Assembly (NCBI GenBank): GCA_033398695.1
Contig: CM065815.1
Location: 142,273,001 to 142,337,000, forward strand
Length of the DNA stretch: 64,000 bases
DNA from: Orobanche coerulescens
Taxonomy: Eukaryota > Streptophyta > Magnoliopsida > Lamiales > Orobanchaceae
Direction of reading: 5' to 3'
Shown here: piece after piece, positions 10,786 to 21,331 of the stretch
Numbering within the stretch: the stretch's first letter is position 1
Layout of the letters: each line of letters starts with the position of its first letter
Made by a program: the position numbers and the translations under genes
The notes under the pieces: generated by a model
The model's input: only the letters and a program-made list of their open reading frames with translations
What the model was told of the DNA's origin: nothing
Database searches by the model: none

Positions 10786-13700
10786 TTACAGTAAGGCCAG
10801 ACGATAAGCTAGCTCGCCTACTCGTTCCAAAATCTCAAACAGTCCAATAAAGCTTGGGCTCAACTTTCCCCGTTTCCCGAAACGGAAGATACCTCGACTC
10901 GGGGATACCTTGACCAACACGTGGTCACATGTCTCGAACTCTAGTGGTCGATGACGATTATCTGCATAGGATTTCTGTCGACTCTGAGCGGTCAACAAAC
11001 GACTCCTGATCAAAGCTACCTTCTCACGGGCAGCTATAAGCAAATCAGGCTCGGTGCCGATTGACTCGGATAGGTCATCCCAACACAAAGGAGATCGACA
11101 ATGACGACCGTACAAGGCCTCGTAAGGCGCCATCTTAATCGAAGCATGCCAACTATTGTTATACGTGAACTCAATCAATGGTAGTTGGGCTTCCCAACCG
11201 TTTTTCCAATCGAGGACACATGCCCTCAACATGTCCTCCAAAGTCTGAATAGTCCTCTCTAATTGTCCATCGGACTGAGGGTGAAAAGATGTGCTGAAAT
11301 TAAGCTGAGTTCCCATGGCACGATGAACTGATTTCCAAAAATGAGACACAAACCGTCCGTCATGATCAGAAACGATACTTTTAGGACTACCGTGCAGTCT
11401 CACTATCTCTTTGATGAACAGCTGTGCAAGTCTCTCGGGACCCCATGTATCCTTAATCTCAAGGAAATGAGCTGATTTAGTTAAGCGGTCCACAATCACC
11501 CAGATCGTATTCATGCCACGACGACTCATCGGCAAACTCGTGATGAAATCTATAGAAATGTCTTCCCACTTCCATTCTGGAATAGGGAGAGGTTTCAGCA
11601 TAGCCGCCAGTCGCTGATGTTCAATCTTGACTTGCTGACAGGTTAAGCATCTCGAAACAAATTCTGCGACTTCTCGCTTCATATTACTCCACCAGTAATT
11701 TTGTTTCAAGTCCTTGTACATCTTGCTAGACCCCGGATGAACAGAATAAGGGGTAGCATGAGCTTCTCTCAAAATCGATTTTTTCAACTCGTCATTCGCC
11801 GGTACGCACAACCGATTCTTAAAACGCAAAAGTCTATCCTCGTGGATCACAAATCTGGGGGCTTTCCCCTGAGTCACATCCTTTCGAATGCGTAATAAAA
11901 ATAGGTCTGAACCCTGATTCTCCTTGATTGCCTCCTCAAGTAACGATGAAATCTCTAACATACAAAGCTGTCCCTGAACTCGCTGAAGCCAGACCTCGAT
12001 CTCGGGTCTAAGGAATTCCTGCTGAAGCTCCTTCTGTACTGTTAAACGAGCAAGCATCTGCTCCTGAACGGACTTACGACTCAAGGCGTCGGCGACAACG
12101 TTCGCCTTGCCCGGGTGGTAAAGGATCTCGATATCATAATCTTTGATTAGTTCCAACCACCGCCTATGTCGCATATTTAACTCCTTCTGAGTAAATATAT
12201 ACTTCAAACTCTTGTGATCAGTGAAGATCTGACAGGTGACGCCATAAGGTAATGACGCCAAATTTTCAACGCGAAAACCACGGCCACTAGCTCCAATGTC
12301 GTGGGTTGGATAATTAACCTCGTAAGGTCTCAATTGTCGTGAAGCATAGGCAATAACCTTCCCATTCTGCATGAGCACACATCCGAGACCTTGTCCGGAC
12401 GCATCACTATAAACAACAAATCCTTCCGTCCCTTGCGGCAAGGAAAGTACAGGTGCCGACATTAACCGGCTCTTGAGTTCCTCAAAACTCCGCTGACACG
12501 CGTCGGACCACGTGTATTTCTTATCCTTTCGCAAAAGGTTCGTCATGGGTTGAGCGATTTTAGAAAATCCTTCCACAAACCGCCGATAATAACCGGCTAA
12601 TCCGAGAAAGCTTCGGATTTCCTTAACATTCTTCGGAGGTAACCAATCTTGGATAGCCTCCGTCTTCTGAGGATCAACACGCACTCCATCTGATGAAATT
12701 ACATGCCCGAGAAAAGTCACTTCGGACATCCAGAACTCACATTTGGAAAACTTTCCATAAAGTTGCTCTCGTCTTAACACGTCAAGAACCTGATGAAGAT
12801 GAACCTCGTGTTCTTCTCGGTTACGAGAATAAATCAAGATGTCATCGATGAAGACAACAACAAACTGATACAAAAAGTCGATGAAAACCCGATTCATTGA
12901 CTCTATGAATACCGCAGGTGCATTAGTCAATCCAAACGGCATAACCACAAACTCATAATGACCACAGCGTGTTCGAAATGCCGTCCTTGCGATATCCGAC
13001 TCTCGAATCCGCAACTGATGATATCCAGATCTTAAGTCGATCTTGGAAAATACTGAAACTCCCTGAAGTTGATCTAAGAGATCATCAATACGGGGTAAGG
13101 GATACTTATTCTTGATCGTCACCCGGTTCAATTCCCGGTAATCAATACACAAGCGGAACGAACCATCCTTCTTCTTGACAAACAACACTGGTGCTCCCCA
13201 CGGGGACGCACTCGGACGGATATAACCTTTTTCGAAAAACTCCTCAAGTTGGTTCTTTAATTCCTGCATTTCGGTCGGGGCCATCCGGTACGGTGCCTTC
13301 GATATCGGGGATGTACCGGGCTCCAACTCAATCGTGAATTCCACATCTCTCTGTGGAGGCAAACCAGGTAACTCGTCTGGAAAAACATCGGCATATTCCC
13401 TCACTACCGGAATATCCGTCAACATTACTGATGATTTCTCGATTTTGGTCATATAGCACCAATAACCAACACACCCCTGACGGAGTAATCTCAATGCTTT
13501 CATCAAGTTAATGACCTTACCAGAACAGCCGGGATTACCTCCCTGAAACACACATTCGACCCCATCGTCTGAAATGATAGTGACCATATGCTTACGGACA
13601 CTAATGATGGCATCATGACGATCCATCCAATCCATACCCAAGATGACATCGTCTCTCGGCAATTCTACTACGATTAGGTCCGCTGGCCATACACGGCCAT

Positions 13701-14139
13701 GAAGCTGAATCGGACAATTCTGAATCTCACGATTTCCGATAATTCGTCTACCATCAGGTAGACCAATGACATAAGGCTCACAACTAGTAGCACTACCCAC
13801 ACGTAGTCTACTCAAACATGACTCGGAAATGAATGAATGCGATGCACCAGTATCAAAAAGGGTATACACAGGTTGAGATAGAATATCGAGTGTACCTGAG
13901 ATCATTCGGGCCTCTGGATCGTCGGTCTTCTTCATCTCGTAAATTCGGGGCTTGCCGGCCCCCGAACCAGATGCTCCCGTCTGATAGCTCTTGGCTCCGC
14001 CTTTGTTAGCTCCTGTCGTCTTAAACGCAGCCCGAGTGGCTTTGATCTGCACCGGCCCAATGTCCTGGGGCCTGAGATGACGCCGGAGTGGGTTTAGAGT
14101 CCCTTCGGCAAAAACGGGCCCTATGCCCAGCAATTCCAC
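10786..14139 (-). CDS. pol: Chromovirus pol polyprotein (PR-RT-RH-INT), C-terminus cut off
   Basis: This 1117-codon frame encodes the enzymes for reverse transcription and integration. Domains in order: aspartic protease with DTG at residues 96-98; reverse transcriptase at about 290-480 with the catalytic FIDD at 430-433; RNase H starting YSDAS at 577-581; integrase zinc finger (H794, H801, C831, C834); and integrase core D864, D925, E961. A GPY/F-like module follows until the frame runs into the inserted solo LTR at 10790. Residues about 614-637 do not fit the RNase H family, because the segment 12243-12297 is read out of frame (see findings). The frame opens with GTG at 14139; it is probably a continuation of gag rather than an independent start. 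Confidence 0.93.
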   Translation of the reverse strand: MELLGIGPVFAEGTLNPLRRHLRPQDIGPVQIKATRAAFKTTGANKGGAKSYQTGASGSGAGKPRIYEMKKTDDPEARMISGTLDILSQPVYTLFDTGASHSFISESCLSRLRVGSATSCEPYVIGLPDGRRIIGNREIQNCPIQLHGRVWPADLIVVELPRDDVILGMDWMDRHDAIISVRKHMVTIISDDGVECVFQGGNPGCSGKVINLMKALRLLRQGCVGYWCYMTKIEKSSVMLTDIPVVREYADVFPDELPGLPPQRDVEFTIELEPGTSPISKAPYRMAPTEMQELKNQLEEFFEKGYIRPSASPWGAPVLFVKKKDGSFRLCIDYRELNRVTIKNKYPLPRIDDLLDQLQGVSVFSKIDLRSGYHQLRIRESDIARTAFRTRCGHYEFVVMPFGLTNAPAVFIESMNRVFIDFLYQFVVVFIDDILIYSRNREEHEVHLHQVLDVLRREQLYGKFSKCEFWMSEVTFLGHVISSDGVRVDPQKTEAIQDWLPPKNVKEIRSFLGLAGYYRRFVEGFSKIAQPMTNLLRKDKKYTWSDACQRSFEELKSRLMSAPVLSLPQGTEGFVVYSDASGQGLGCVLMQNGKVIAYASRQLRPYEVNYPTHDIGASGRGFRVENLASLPYGVTCQIFTDHKSLKYIFTQKELNMRHRRWLELIKDYDIEILYHPGKANVVADALSRKSVQEQMLARLTVQKELQQEFLRPEIEVWLQRVQGQLCMLEISSLLEEAIKENQGSDLFLLRIRKDVTQGKAPRFVIHEDRLLRFKNRLCVPANDELKKSILREAHATPYSVHPGSSKMYKDLKQNYWWSNMKREVAEFVSRCLTCQQVKIEHQRLAAMLKPLPIPEWKWEDISIDFITSLPMSRRGMNTIWVIVDRLTKSAHFLEIKDTWGPERLAQLFIKEIVRLHGSPKSIVSDHDGRFVSHFWKSVHRAMGTQLNFSTSFHPQSDGQLERTIQTLEDMLRACVLDWKNGWEAQLPLIEFTYNNSWHASIKMAPYEALYGRHCRSPLCWDDLSESIGTEPDLLIAAREKVALIRSRLLTAQSRQKSYADNRHRPLEFETCDHVLVKVSPSRGIFRFGKRGKLSPSFIGLFEILERVGELAYRLALL

Positions 14140-15166
14140 AGTTATGGCACGTGACAGCCTGTTTCATACATTTGGTGCTGAAATGACCCTGTTCTTCACA
14201 TTTGAAACAGTGTGGCGAATCCGGCCACTCGTGGCGAGATTCCGAGGTTTAGGTGCCATAGGAGGTCGCTCGAGAAAAGGTAGAGCCCGCACGTGGTTTC
14301 TTGAAAGTGGCACATTGCCGTCGAGATTACGGTTCTTAGACTTCTTGCCAGCAGATGAAGGTTGTTGCTTAGCAATCTCCTTAGCAGTAAGCTCGTACGT
14401 AAGAGCTTTCTCGATGAATTCGGCCAAAGTGGTGCAATTATGATTAAGCAACTATAGCCGCATACGAGGTTTCAGCCTCTTGCTGAAATACTTGATCTTG
14501 TCCGCCTCAGAGTGAATGATAGATGAGGCGAACGGAAGAAGTTCCTGAAATTTTTGGGCGATGACAAGAACAACGTCGTCCGCTGAGTGGTCGGGAGTGA
14601 GTAATTCCGACAATTTAGCCTCCCTGAGTGGGGCTGGATAATACCTCTCCATCATGAGAGTTTTGAACTGATCCCAAGTACAAGATCCTTCGGTGGGCTT
14701 CAACGACAACCACCATGAATGAGCGCTCTTACCAAGATAGTAAGCCGCAACTGAGACTTTATGTCCTTCAGGACACTCTACCATAGCGAATAACTTCTCG
14801 AAATGTTCGAGCCAATGAACAATATCCGCCGGCTCAGATGAGCCTTCAAAAGTAGGTGGCCTTTGGTTAGAGATGTCGCCGATGATTTTGAGTAGTGGAG
14901 TTATGCATCGTCTCCATTAGTTGTGCCATCTGCGTCATTTGGGCCATCATGCCCTGCATAAAAGCGAGTGGGTCAACCCGAACACCTTCTGACTGAGCCG
15001 TGTTCCGGGTACGACTCCCCGATTGTGAATGATCACGTCCAGGTGAATGAGTGTCAGCATCGCTGCTCGATGAATTAGCATTATTCCTCGCGTTCGCACG
15101 TGTATTCACACGAGCTCTAGGAATTCGGCCCGCTCCGCGGCCTCGTCCTCTGCCTGCTCTCTCCAT
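14111..15166 (-). pseudogene. gag: Broken gag of the chromovirus
   Basis: Gag forms the particle and binds the RNA. The basic, Arg/Gly-rich N-terminus starts at 15166. A shift near 14867 leads into the retrotransposon gag domain (14784-14452, with WWLSLKP and MMERYYP), which ends in an in-frame TAG at 14452-14454. The same frame continues to 14164. In another frame, about 14205-14111 reads two zinc knuckles in a row, CFKCEEQGHFSTKC and [14 protein letters not shown], both of CX2CX4HX4C type. One nonsense change and at least two frame changes mean that this copy cannot make Gag. It lies between the PBS and pol, as expected. Confidence 0.82.
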
Positions 15167-15640
15167 ACTGAAGTAGGAAAGTCACTTGATAATTAAATCT
15201 CCCGCATGAATATCACGTTATGATTATGACATGAGATGATGAAAATGAGCATACACGCTCTAACACAGTGATTACATGAATGATTAACTTAGGTGACATG
15301 ATTATCTGATGAAATTATTGAAATGATTATCTTGAACAAGTTAACAAGATTAATGATATGATCTTCCAGATCAACACCTGAGTAATGAAATGAATTGAGT
15401 GATTAATGAGTTAACATGACCGTCCTGGTCAAAATGAAAATGATGATTGAGGATTGTTAACTGATGAATTATGAATGAATGATTATTGCCAGAAATTATA
15501 CCATGGCGTTAGAAATCTTACAGTTCTTGGTCTGATTGGCTCGGCATTTACATAGGTCACACATGACGCGAAAGTCCAATGATACTAGTCCGATGACGAT
15601 GATTTCAAATGAGACATGACTCGGAAGGTAGTATTCAAAA

Positions 15641-15656
15641 CCACGCTCCGATACCA
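15641..15656 (-). other. Primer-binding site of the chromovirus
   Basis: On the minus strand it reads TGGTATCGGAGCGTGG, four bases after the 5' LTR end, and matches the 3' end of initiator Met-tRNA over at least the first 11-12 positions. The stretch 15170-15640 between it and gag is non-coding leader, AT-rich with many ATGA repeats. Confidence 0.8.
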
Positions 15657-15660
15657 ACTC

Positions 15661-17936
15661 TGTAACACCCCAAACTAGGCGGATATTACAGTGTCGTGGA
15701 CCCCCGACTGGGACCCACTAGGCGAATGAAAATGAATGAATTACACAGGGTAAATGTAGTACCGAACCACATTACAACAATAATTACTCCGATGAGGAGT
15801 TTCATACAACACATCCAGGATAATACAGAATACATGTATATTTTATATGGAGATAAAATATACAACATTGAGTGAAATGAGAATTCAAACGGAATGTCTG
15901 CAGCGGAATAAATGAAGGAAACATAAATGACTGAAAAGGCTGGGGCCCCCTTCTAGTATCATTGGGACTCCTCGCCGTCAACGTGCTCTCCCCGTGCCTT
16001 TGCCTTGCCATGACCTGAAAAACAATATCCCCAAACGGGGTCAGTTACACAGAACAACAATCCTCAAGGTTTGAAAATACACAATTATGATATATCTGAA
16101 GTTATGAAATATCCTGTCGAAAAATACGCAATCAAACATGCTATATGAATCAACTAACAGTACGGGTCAAAGGAATGGCGCCACACTACGTCCGGGATGG
16201 AAATGTGTCCGTGCACAAGCCACCAACGAGTATCGATCGAATACACGTGTGGTCTTGTACCTTATCAGTCTCACGAAGCCATCAACTCGTGTGCACAGTC
16301 CAATGTGAGGCCACCAACCAACACACAACTATAATGTGCCCGACATGAAAATCCTACACATACCAACCGGCACGCCAGTATGACCCAGAATGCCACGATA
16401 TAACAAAAGTGACATCGAAAATGAATAATGACTCACCGAGATGAAATGATAGTGAAATGAATGACAGCTCAATGAAATGATTGGAACCGTCGTTCCTTGT
16501 GACTGAAGTGATTAATTGACAATGACAAGTTTTGATATGGTTAATACAATGATGAATGAGTTATGATTATGAATGGACAACAACAAAAGGAATGAATATC
16601 CTTTTAACCGAGTAAGAATTAACTTACTCAACACCGGTGACAATTATCCTTCCACGAACAACGTCCTAATTGAGATATTGGTCACTCGAACAACCTTGAA
16701 TAATACAATGACCAACAATCCATTCAATATATGAATCAAACACGAATATAACGAACTCAAAACGTCGATACGATTAAACCAAGTTCATTGGGGCATTATA
16801 TCGAACACTTTGTGGCCAACTTCGATTGTTATAACCAAACTTCAAAAATACCAGCATCAAATCCCCAAGAAGTGTTTCAAACCAACAAAACATCTTCAAT
16901 ACGATCAATAATCCATTATGAATATCCAAAATCGTGATTTCAACAACAATTAATCGAAAACCCCCAAATCCAACACAATATTCAAAGTGTTCTTGAATAA
17001 TCCTTCAATAATCCGATGAATAATCAAACATGTCCATAATCATGCGTATATCACTTCATACAACATGATTTTAACATCCAAAACATCATATCTCAATACA
17101 AAATCGAAATCCAAGATGTTAAAGAAATTACCTATTGAAGATCCAAGCACTATGATCCGAAGAATACGCGATAGATTGATGATCCGAGCTTCACAACCGA
17201 ATGAAAATGATTAAAATCCACACTCAAGTGATAGGTGAAGAAAATTCTCTCCCTCAAGTCTCTCTCTCTCTCTCTCGTATGAAGGTGAAGAAATGATGAA
17301 AAATGAGCTGAACACGCTCAAAAATGCAATTATAGGGTTGACTGCCCTGTGTGCCGCGGCCCAGGCCGAGTGTGCCATGGCACAGGCCCAAAAAACGCTC
17401 CCAGTGCTCGGCAGTGTGCCGCGGCCCAGCCGAGTGTGCCGCGGCAGTGTCTCGGCAGTGTGCCGCGGCCCTGCCGGCCTGTGCCGCGGCACACGGTACA
17501 GAGGGGTTTGGCCGATGAGTGCAACACGAGTGTGCCGCGGCCCTGCCGGCATGTGCCGCGGCCCACAGTACAGGCTGTTCGGCCAAAAACTGGAAAATGA
17601 GTGTCTGAGCTATTTCGACCATAACTCTCTCGTCCGGACTCCGATTGACTCACCGTTTGAACCATTGGAAAGCTAACTCGATTCTATATAATATTGAAAA
17701 GATTCAAAATCTTTGGAGTTTCCAAAAATTAATGGTGATTTAACAAAGTCGAACTCATACGTGGAAAGTTGAAACAATGAACAATATCGATACACAACTC
17801 GAAGTTATTCCGAACGGTGAACATGGATGAATGAACATGATTGATGAATGATTATTAATGAGTGAAAATCCACTGAGTGACAATCACCGAATGAAATTAC
17901 TAAATGATAGTGACTGAATTACAACCGGGTATTACA
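15661..17936 (-). repeat. 5' LTR of the chromovirus
   Basis: On the minus strand it starts TGTAATACCCGG at 17936 and ends GGGGTGTTACA at 15661. The GTGCCGCGGC word cluster lies at about 17345-17575, with a full palindrome at 17481-17492. A TATA-like CCCTATAATTGC lies downstream of it (about 17325-17336), and a (CT)n run at about 17260-17278 falls in the predicted first exon. Except for small changes it equals the 3' LTR, so insertion was fairly recent. Confidence 0.92.
16015..17131 (-). other. Predicted leader intron in the chromovirus 5' LTR
   Basis: On the minus strand a donor AATAG|GTAATTTC (GT at 17131-17130) is followed about 1.1 kb later by CTGAC (16044-16040, branch-point consensus), a CCCC-GTTT-GGGG hairpin (16040-16029), and TTGTTTTTCAG with its AG at 16016-16015. 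Removing it would shorten the long leader before gag. The 3' LTR copy has lost the acceptor. No RNA evidence is available here. Confidence 0.5.
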
Positions 17937-17941
17937 CATGT

Positions 17942-18172
17942 GACACTCGGGGCCGACGAGGGCGGGGAGTGATCGCCGGTGCAATAAAAAAGGGCACGGA
18001 CAATGAGCGGCTCCGAGAAAGGGGAGTGATCGCCGGTGCAATAAGAAAAAGGGCACAGACAACGAGCGTCTCCTGATAAGGCTTCTAGGCGGAGGGGGAC
18101 ATGACTGAACCGAATTCTCACCAGAACGAGAGGTATTCCATGACTGTATAGGTATGAGACTATACAGTTAAG
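17942..18172 (+). other. Internal non-coding piece of element C with a 57-bp direct repeat
   Basis: This stretch continues the leader left at 3824 and is cut off on the right by the Sirevirus. A GC-rich unit starting GGGGAGTGATCGCCGG is present twice, at 17964-18020 and 18021-18078, with a few differences. No reading frame is supported. The last five bases before the Sirevirus (GAGGT, 18173-18177) are its target duplication. Confidence 0.6.
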
Positions 18173-18177
18173 GAGGT

Positions 18178-19332
18178 TGTTGGCCACTAAGTATACTGGA
18201 TACAGTTTGGGAAATAGTTTAAACAACAAACTGTACTGATTTTAAATCTGAGTGCGTAGCAGAAGTCTTAGATACAGTAGGTCGCTGTGAATACAGCAAC
18301 TAAATGTATAGTGTATACTTAATTAATCACAGTAATTAAAACAGTAAAAACTGAAGGTAAATAACACAGTAATTAAAGTGGTTCAAGGTAAACCCCTCTA
18401 CGTCCACTGGTCCTCCACACAGGAGTAAAAAGTTTATTATAATTACTACGTACACAACTACGTGATTATAACAACACACAATCAATATATCGTTCACACA
18501 GATTGATATAAAGATCTTAGCTTGAACCGTTCACACATATTGGTTATGAGCTAATGCTTTGACTTGCTTCTTCACACACAGTTCTGAAGCTTCGTCTTCT
18601 TCAATGCAAATCCTTCACACACAGTTCCGGAGAAGCACGGATTACTCTGTCCACATAGGGATGATCTGGGTTTGTTCAAAGTATAGAACGGATGGTGAAC
18701 AACATTTTGACTATAAGAGCTTTCAGCTGATGAAGTGTTGTTCAGGATGATGAGCACAGTATATCTCTTTTGATCTGAGTTGCAGTAAGCTTTGGAGATA
18801 TGTTTTGCTCTGATAATAATTTCGATAGCTTTGGTAACTGATCTTCAGCATCTTGATGTGATATATATAGTCTCTGAAATATATATCCGTTGAGATCTAT
18901 CCGTTTGAGTGAGATTCTGTTCCAACGGGATTATAACACGATCCGGATTTAGCGGGATTTGAAGATCTGAAGACTGACAGTATTTAAATACTTTATCCTT
19001 GAGTATTTAAATACTTCTTTATTCAACGGGACTTGACTTCTGAAGATTCCTTCTTTGTCCTGTTGCGAGCTGTATGGAAGATAACTGTTTTGGTGTTTCG
19101 ATACAGTTTCCATACGTGGTCTTTATAAGACTTCTTTGCTGTACTGAAGGATTCTACTATATGCTGATTTCGAGACAGGTCTTCGATACAGGATGATGCC
19201 TCAATACTTCGATACAGTTTCCTTTACTGTATGCGGATTGGCATATATGTCAAAACCTCTTTATCAAATATCATTCGATACAGGGATTGAATATCCCGGC
19301 TGTTTCGATACAGGGTTCTTGTTTTCCCAACA
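18178..19332 (-). repeat. 3' LTR of Sirevirus copy 2
   Basis: On the + strand the LTR reads TGTTGGCCAC...TTCCCAACA. It is 1155 bp and is followed on the internal side by the polypurine tract (ATTTCCCCCTTTTTGAC on the + strand, 19333-19349). It carries the word TCGATACAG five times (19098, 19183, 19209, 19275, 19305). TATA-like runs lie near 18862-18895. Confidence 0.93.
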
Positions 19333-19726
19333 ATTTCCCCCTTTTTGACAATTTGCCAAGACTTTCACTTTCTAGCTTTCAAATCTTCTTGATGATGCCA
19401 AAACCTTCTTCATGAAATAGTCTTCTTTGATGGCTTCTGGCAGATTTCTCGGTCTTTTGTCAAAAGGTCTGTCTTTCAGCAACTTAGTCTATCTAATGAA
19501 CTGCTCGCAGGCGAGTTCGATACAGCTAAGGATTTTTACAACTTAATCTTATGATTGGCGCGCAGGCACAATCTTACAATGTTTTCTAAGCTTACAACTG
19601 AAATCATGAACTATTCGTAGACTAGTTCGTACAGCTTTATTTTCAATCAAGTTTTTATACTTGAGATTTTTATCAAACAAATTACGTAATCATACATCAA
19701 CACAGTAGATTACGAGTTGTAATCTT

Positions 19727-21330
19727 TCAAGACAAACAACCACTTTTATTGATATTCAAAGTAAATTGAGTACATGGTTTGCTGTTTCGAAGAGAAATTA
19801 CAAAACAAAAATAATATACAAAGATTTTCAACTCCAATCTGTAGTCCGCATGCCTCCATGGCTTTCTCCCTGGATGATTCTCGGTACCACGCCACCAGTT
19901 CTGTAGGGAATCTTTGCCTCGATCCTGGTATATAGCTCTTCCTTCATAGGATCGATCAAAGGCAAGAATCCAGTCTTCTGGATGGGTGATCCGATCTCCT
20001 CTTTTGTGTTTGCTCTTCATATCTAGCTGGAGAGGGAGTTTTCCGTCTTCTAGCATCTTCGTAAATTTATCTGCGGCCTCCGCTAATGTTTTATAGCTCT
20101 TGAAGATGGCGGATTCCCTGATGAGTTTAACAAAGTATCTCATCAGTTCGTTCTTCCTCCATTGCTTCACTTCATCGGCAGTAGGATGGCGGTTGGTCGG
20201 CAGACGAATCTCAGAAGGTCTTTGGATTAGATTTTGCCATGGAACATTTGGATCATGAAATTCAGGTTGGGAGCCTGAAATCTTAAAACTTTGGGAGTGA
20301 GGGGCTAGCTTGTTTAATTCGGCAGTGATGCTGTCTTGAGCGGCCTCAAATTCCCTTTCTTGCTGTATCCTGATTCTCCTAGCAGCTTCTCTTGCCTCTT
20401 CCCCCTTTTTGGCTTCATCAAGACGTTCTAGGATTTCTAATGCAGCATCCTATTTCATCTCGATGCTAGTCATTCTCTCTACAAGGGCGGAAAGCATCTG
20501 CGACATGTCCTGGATACATTTGTTGTGGGCGCGTAATTGAGAGCTGTTTTTAATCATGGCACATGCAGTCTTGGCTTCAGCTATTCGCGTTTTAGTTGCT
20601 TCTTCCTTCAGGAGTTGCTCCTGCTTGTCTTCCATGATTTTCAGAGCTTGTTTGAAAACTTCTGGCAGAATAACGAATGCGTCGACAACACGAGATACTT
20701 CATGTTGTAGAGTGGTCATCTCCTCCACGGCAGAAGTATGCATCCAATTCAATGCTTTCTCAACGGAAGACAGAGCATTCACTGCATCGTGAATGAATAC
20801 AGTTTGAAGACCAAGTGCACGCAGGCGCTCTTTCCTAGCGGCAGAAATCGGAGAATCTGGTTGAGCAAAGTCTTCAGAGCTGTTCAACCTCCTTACGTTC
20901 ACGGTTGGGCGTGAAGTAAGTTGGACATCCTCAGGTACGATACCGTCCTCGGATTCCACGGTTGAAGGGGCGGGAGCAGCTTGTTCTGGTTCAGCGGCAG
21001 GGGGTTGAGTGGCTTCCTGTTGCGAAGTTTCCTCAGTAGACATGGATACAGGAGGGACTGAATCCTCATGTTGTCTCTCAGTGAAAATTTCTTCGGTGAT
21101 AACAGGCTCAGGTGCCTGTTTCAAAACTGCTTCAACTTCCTCGACTTAAGGGACTGATTCCTCCTCGTCGGGAATTATCTCTTGCTGTGGCAAATGGGGA
21201 TTGCTTCGAGTCGATGGCCCTTCGTCACCTTTTGGTGGAGAGGCGTCTCTAGCTTGAGCCTCTTCACGACTCATCCTCAGACCAGCTTGAAAAGCATCGT
21301 CGTCGTCGTCTGAGTCATTGTCATCATCTT
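19727..21330 (-). pseudogene. C-terminal half of Sirevirus ORF3, after premature stops
   Basis: This is the in-frame continuation of the 543-codon ORF that stops at 21332. After TAA at 21332 the frame goes on through an Asp-rich run, meets another TAA near 21147, continues as 224 codons (21124-20450), meets TAG at 20450-20452 and runs on to 19727. The encoded part is rich in Pro, Ala, Gln and Glu, then strongly helical (KALKIMEDKQEQLLKEE, coiled-coil-like). It ends with a short hydrophobic stretch (IFVYYFCFVI) that could be a membrane segment. No viral envelope domain is recognisable. With 21332-22963 the whole frame is about 1079 codons with three stops. Confidence 0.75.
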
Positions 21331-21331
21331 T

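Larger units (their letters stand above)
6439..10790 (+). mobile_element. Solo LTR of a B-type Ty3 element, inserted in chromovirus pol
   Basis: The unit begins CGTAATATCCGC (the first T of TG mutated) and ends GGGGGTGTTACA, and is flanked by GTAAG on both sides (6434-6438, 10791-10795). It has no internal domain, so it is a solo LTR left by LTR-LTR recombination. Without the CACTA insertion it is about 3.09 kb. Its first about 500 bases and everything after the TATA region match the LTRs of element B (32603-35371, 38270-42443). The middle block 6945-7325 instead matches the chromovirus LTR. A TATA-like TATTTAAGG lies at about 7328. It contains a predicted leader intron and a tandem array. 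Confidence 0.9.
3825..17936 (-). mobile_element. Tekay/Del-like Ty3/gypsy chromovirus, full length but interrupted
   Basis: A 14.1-kb minus-strand element flanked by the 5-bp duplication CATGT (3820-3824, 17937-17941). Its parts in transcription order are: 5' LTR 15661-17936, PBS 15641-15656, broken gag 15166-14164, pol from 14139, a solo-LTR insertion at 6439-10790, the chromodomain end of pol at 6438-6153, a polypurine tract and the 3' LTR 3825-6118. The domain order PR-RT-RH-INT-chromodomain identifies a chromovirus. The C-terminal chromodomain-like segment and long LTRs suggest the Tekay/Del clade, but that clade call is a judgement. Without the 4.35-kb solo LTR the element is about 9.8 kb. 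Confidence 0.93.

Noticed and set aside
10786..17936. Endogenous pararetrovirus instead of an LTR element
   Set aside because: Integrase, LTRs, PBS, polypurine tract and a target duplication are all present, and no movement protein is seen.
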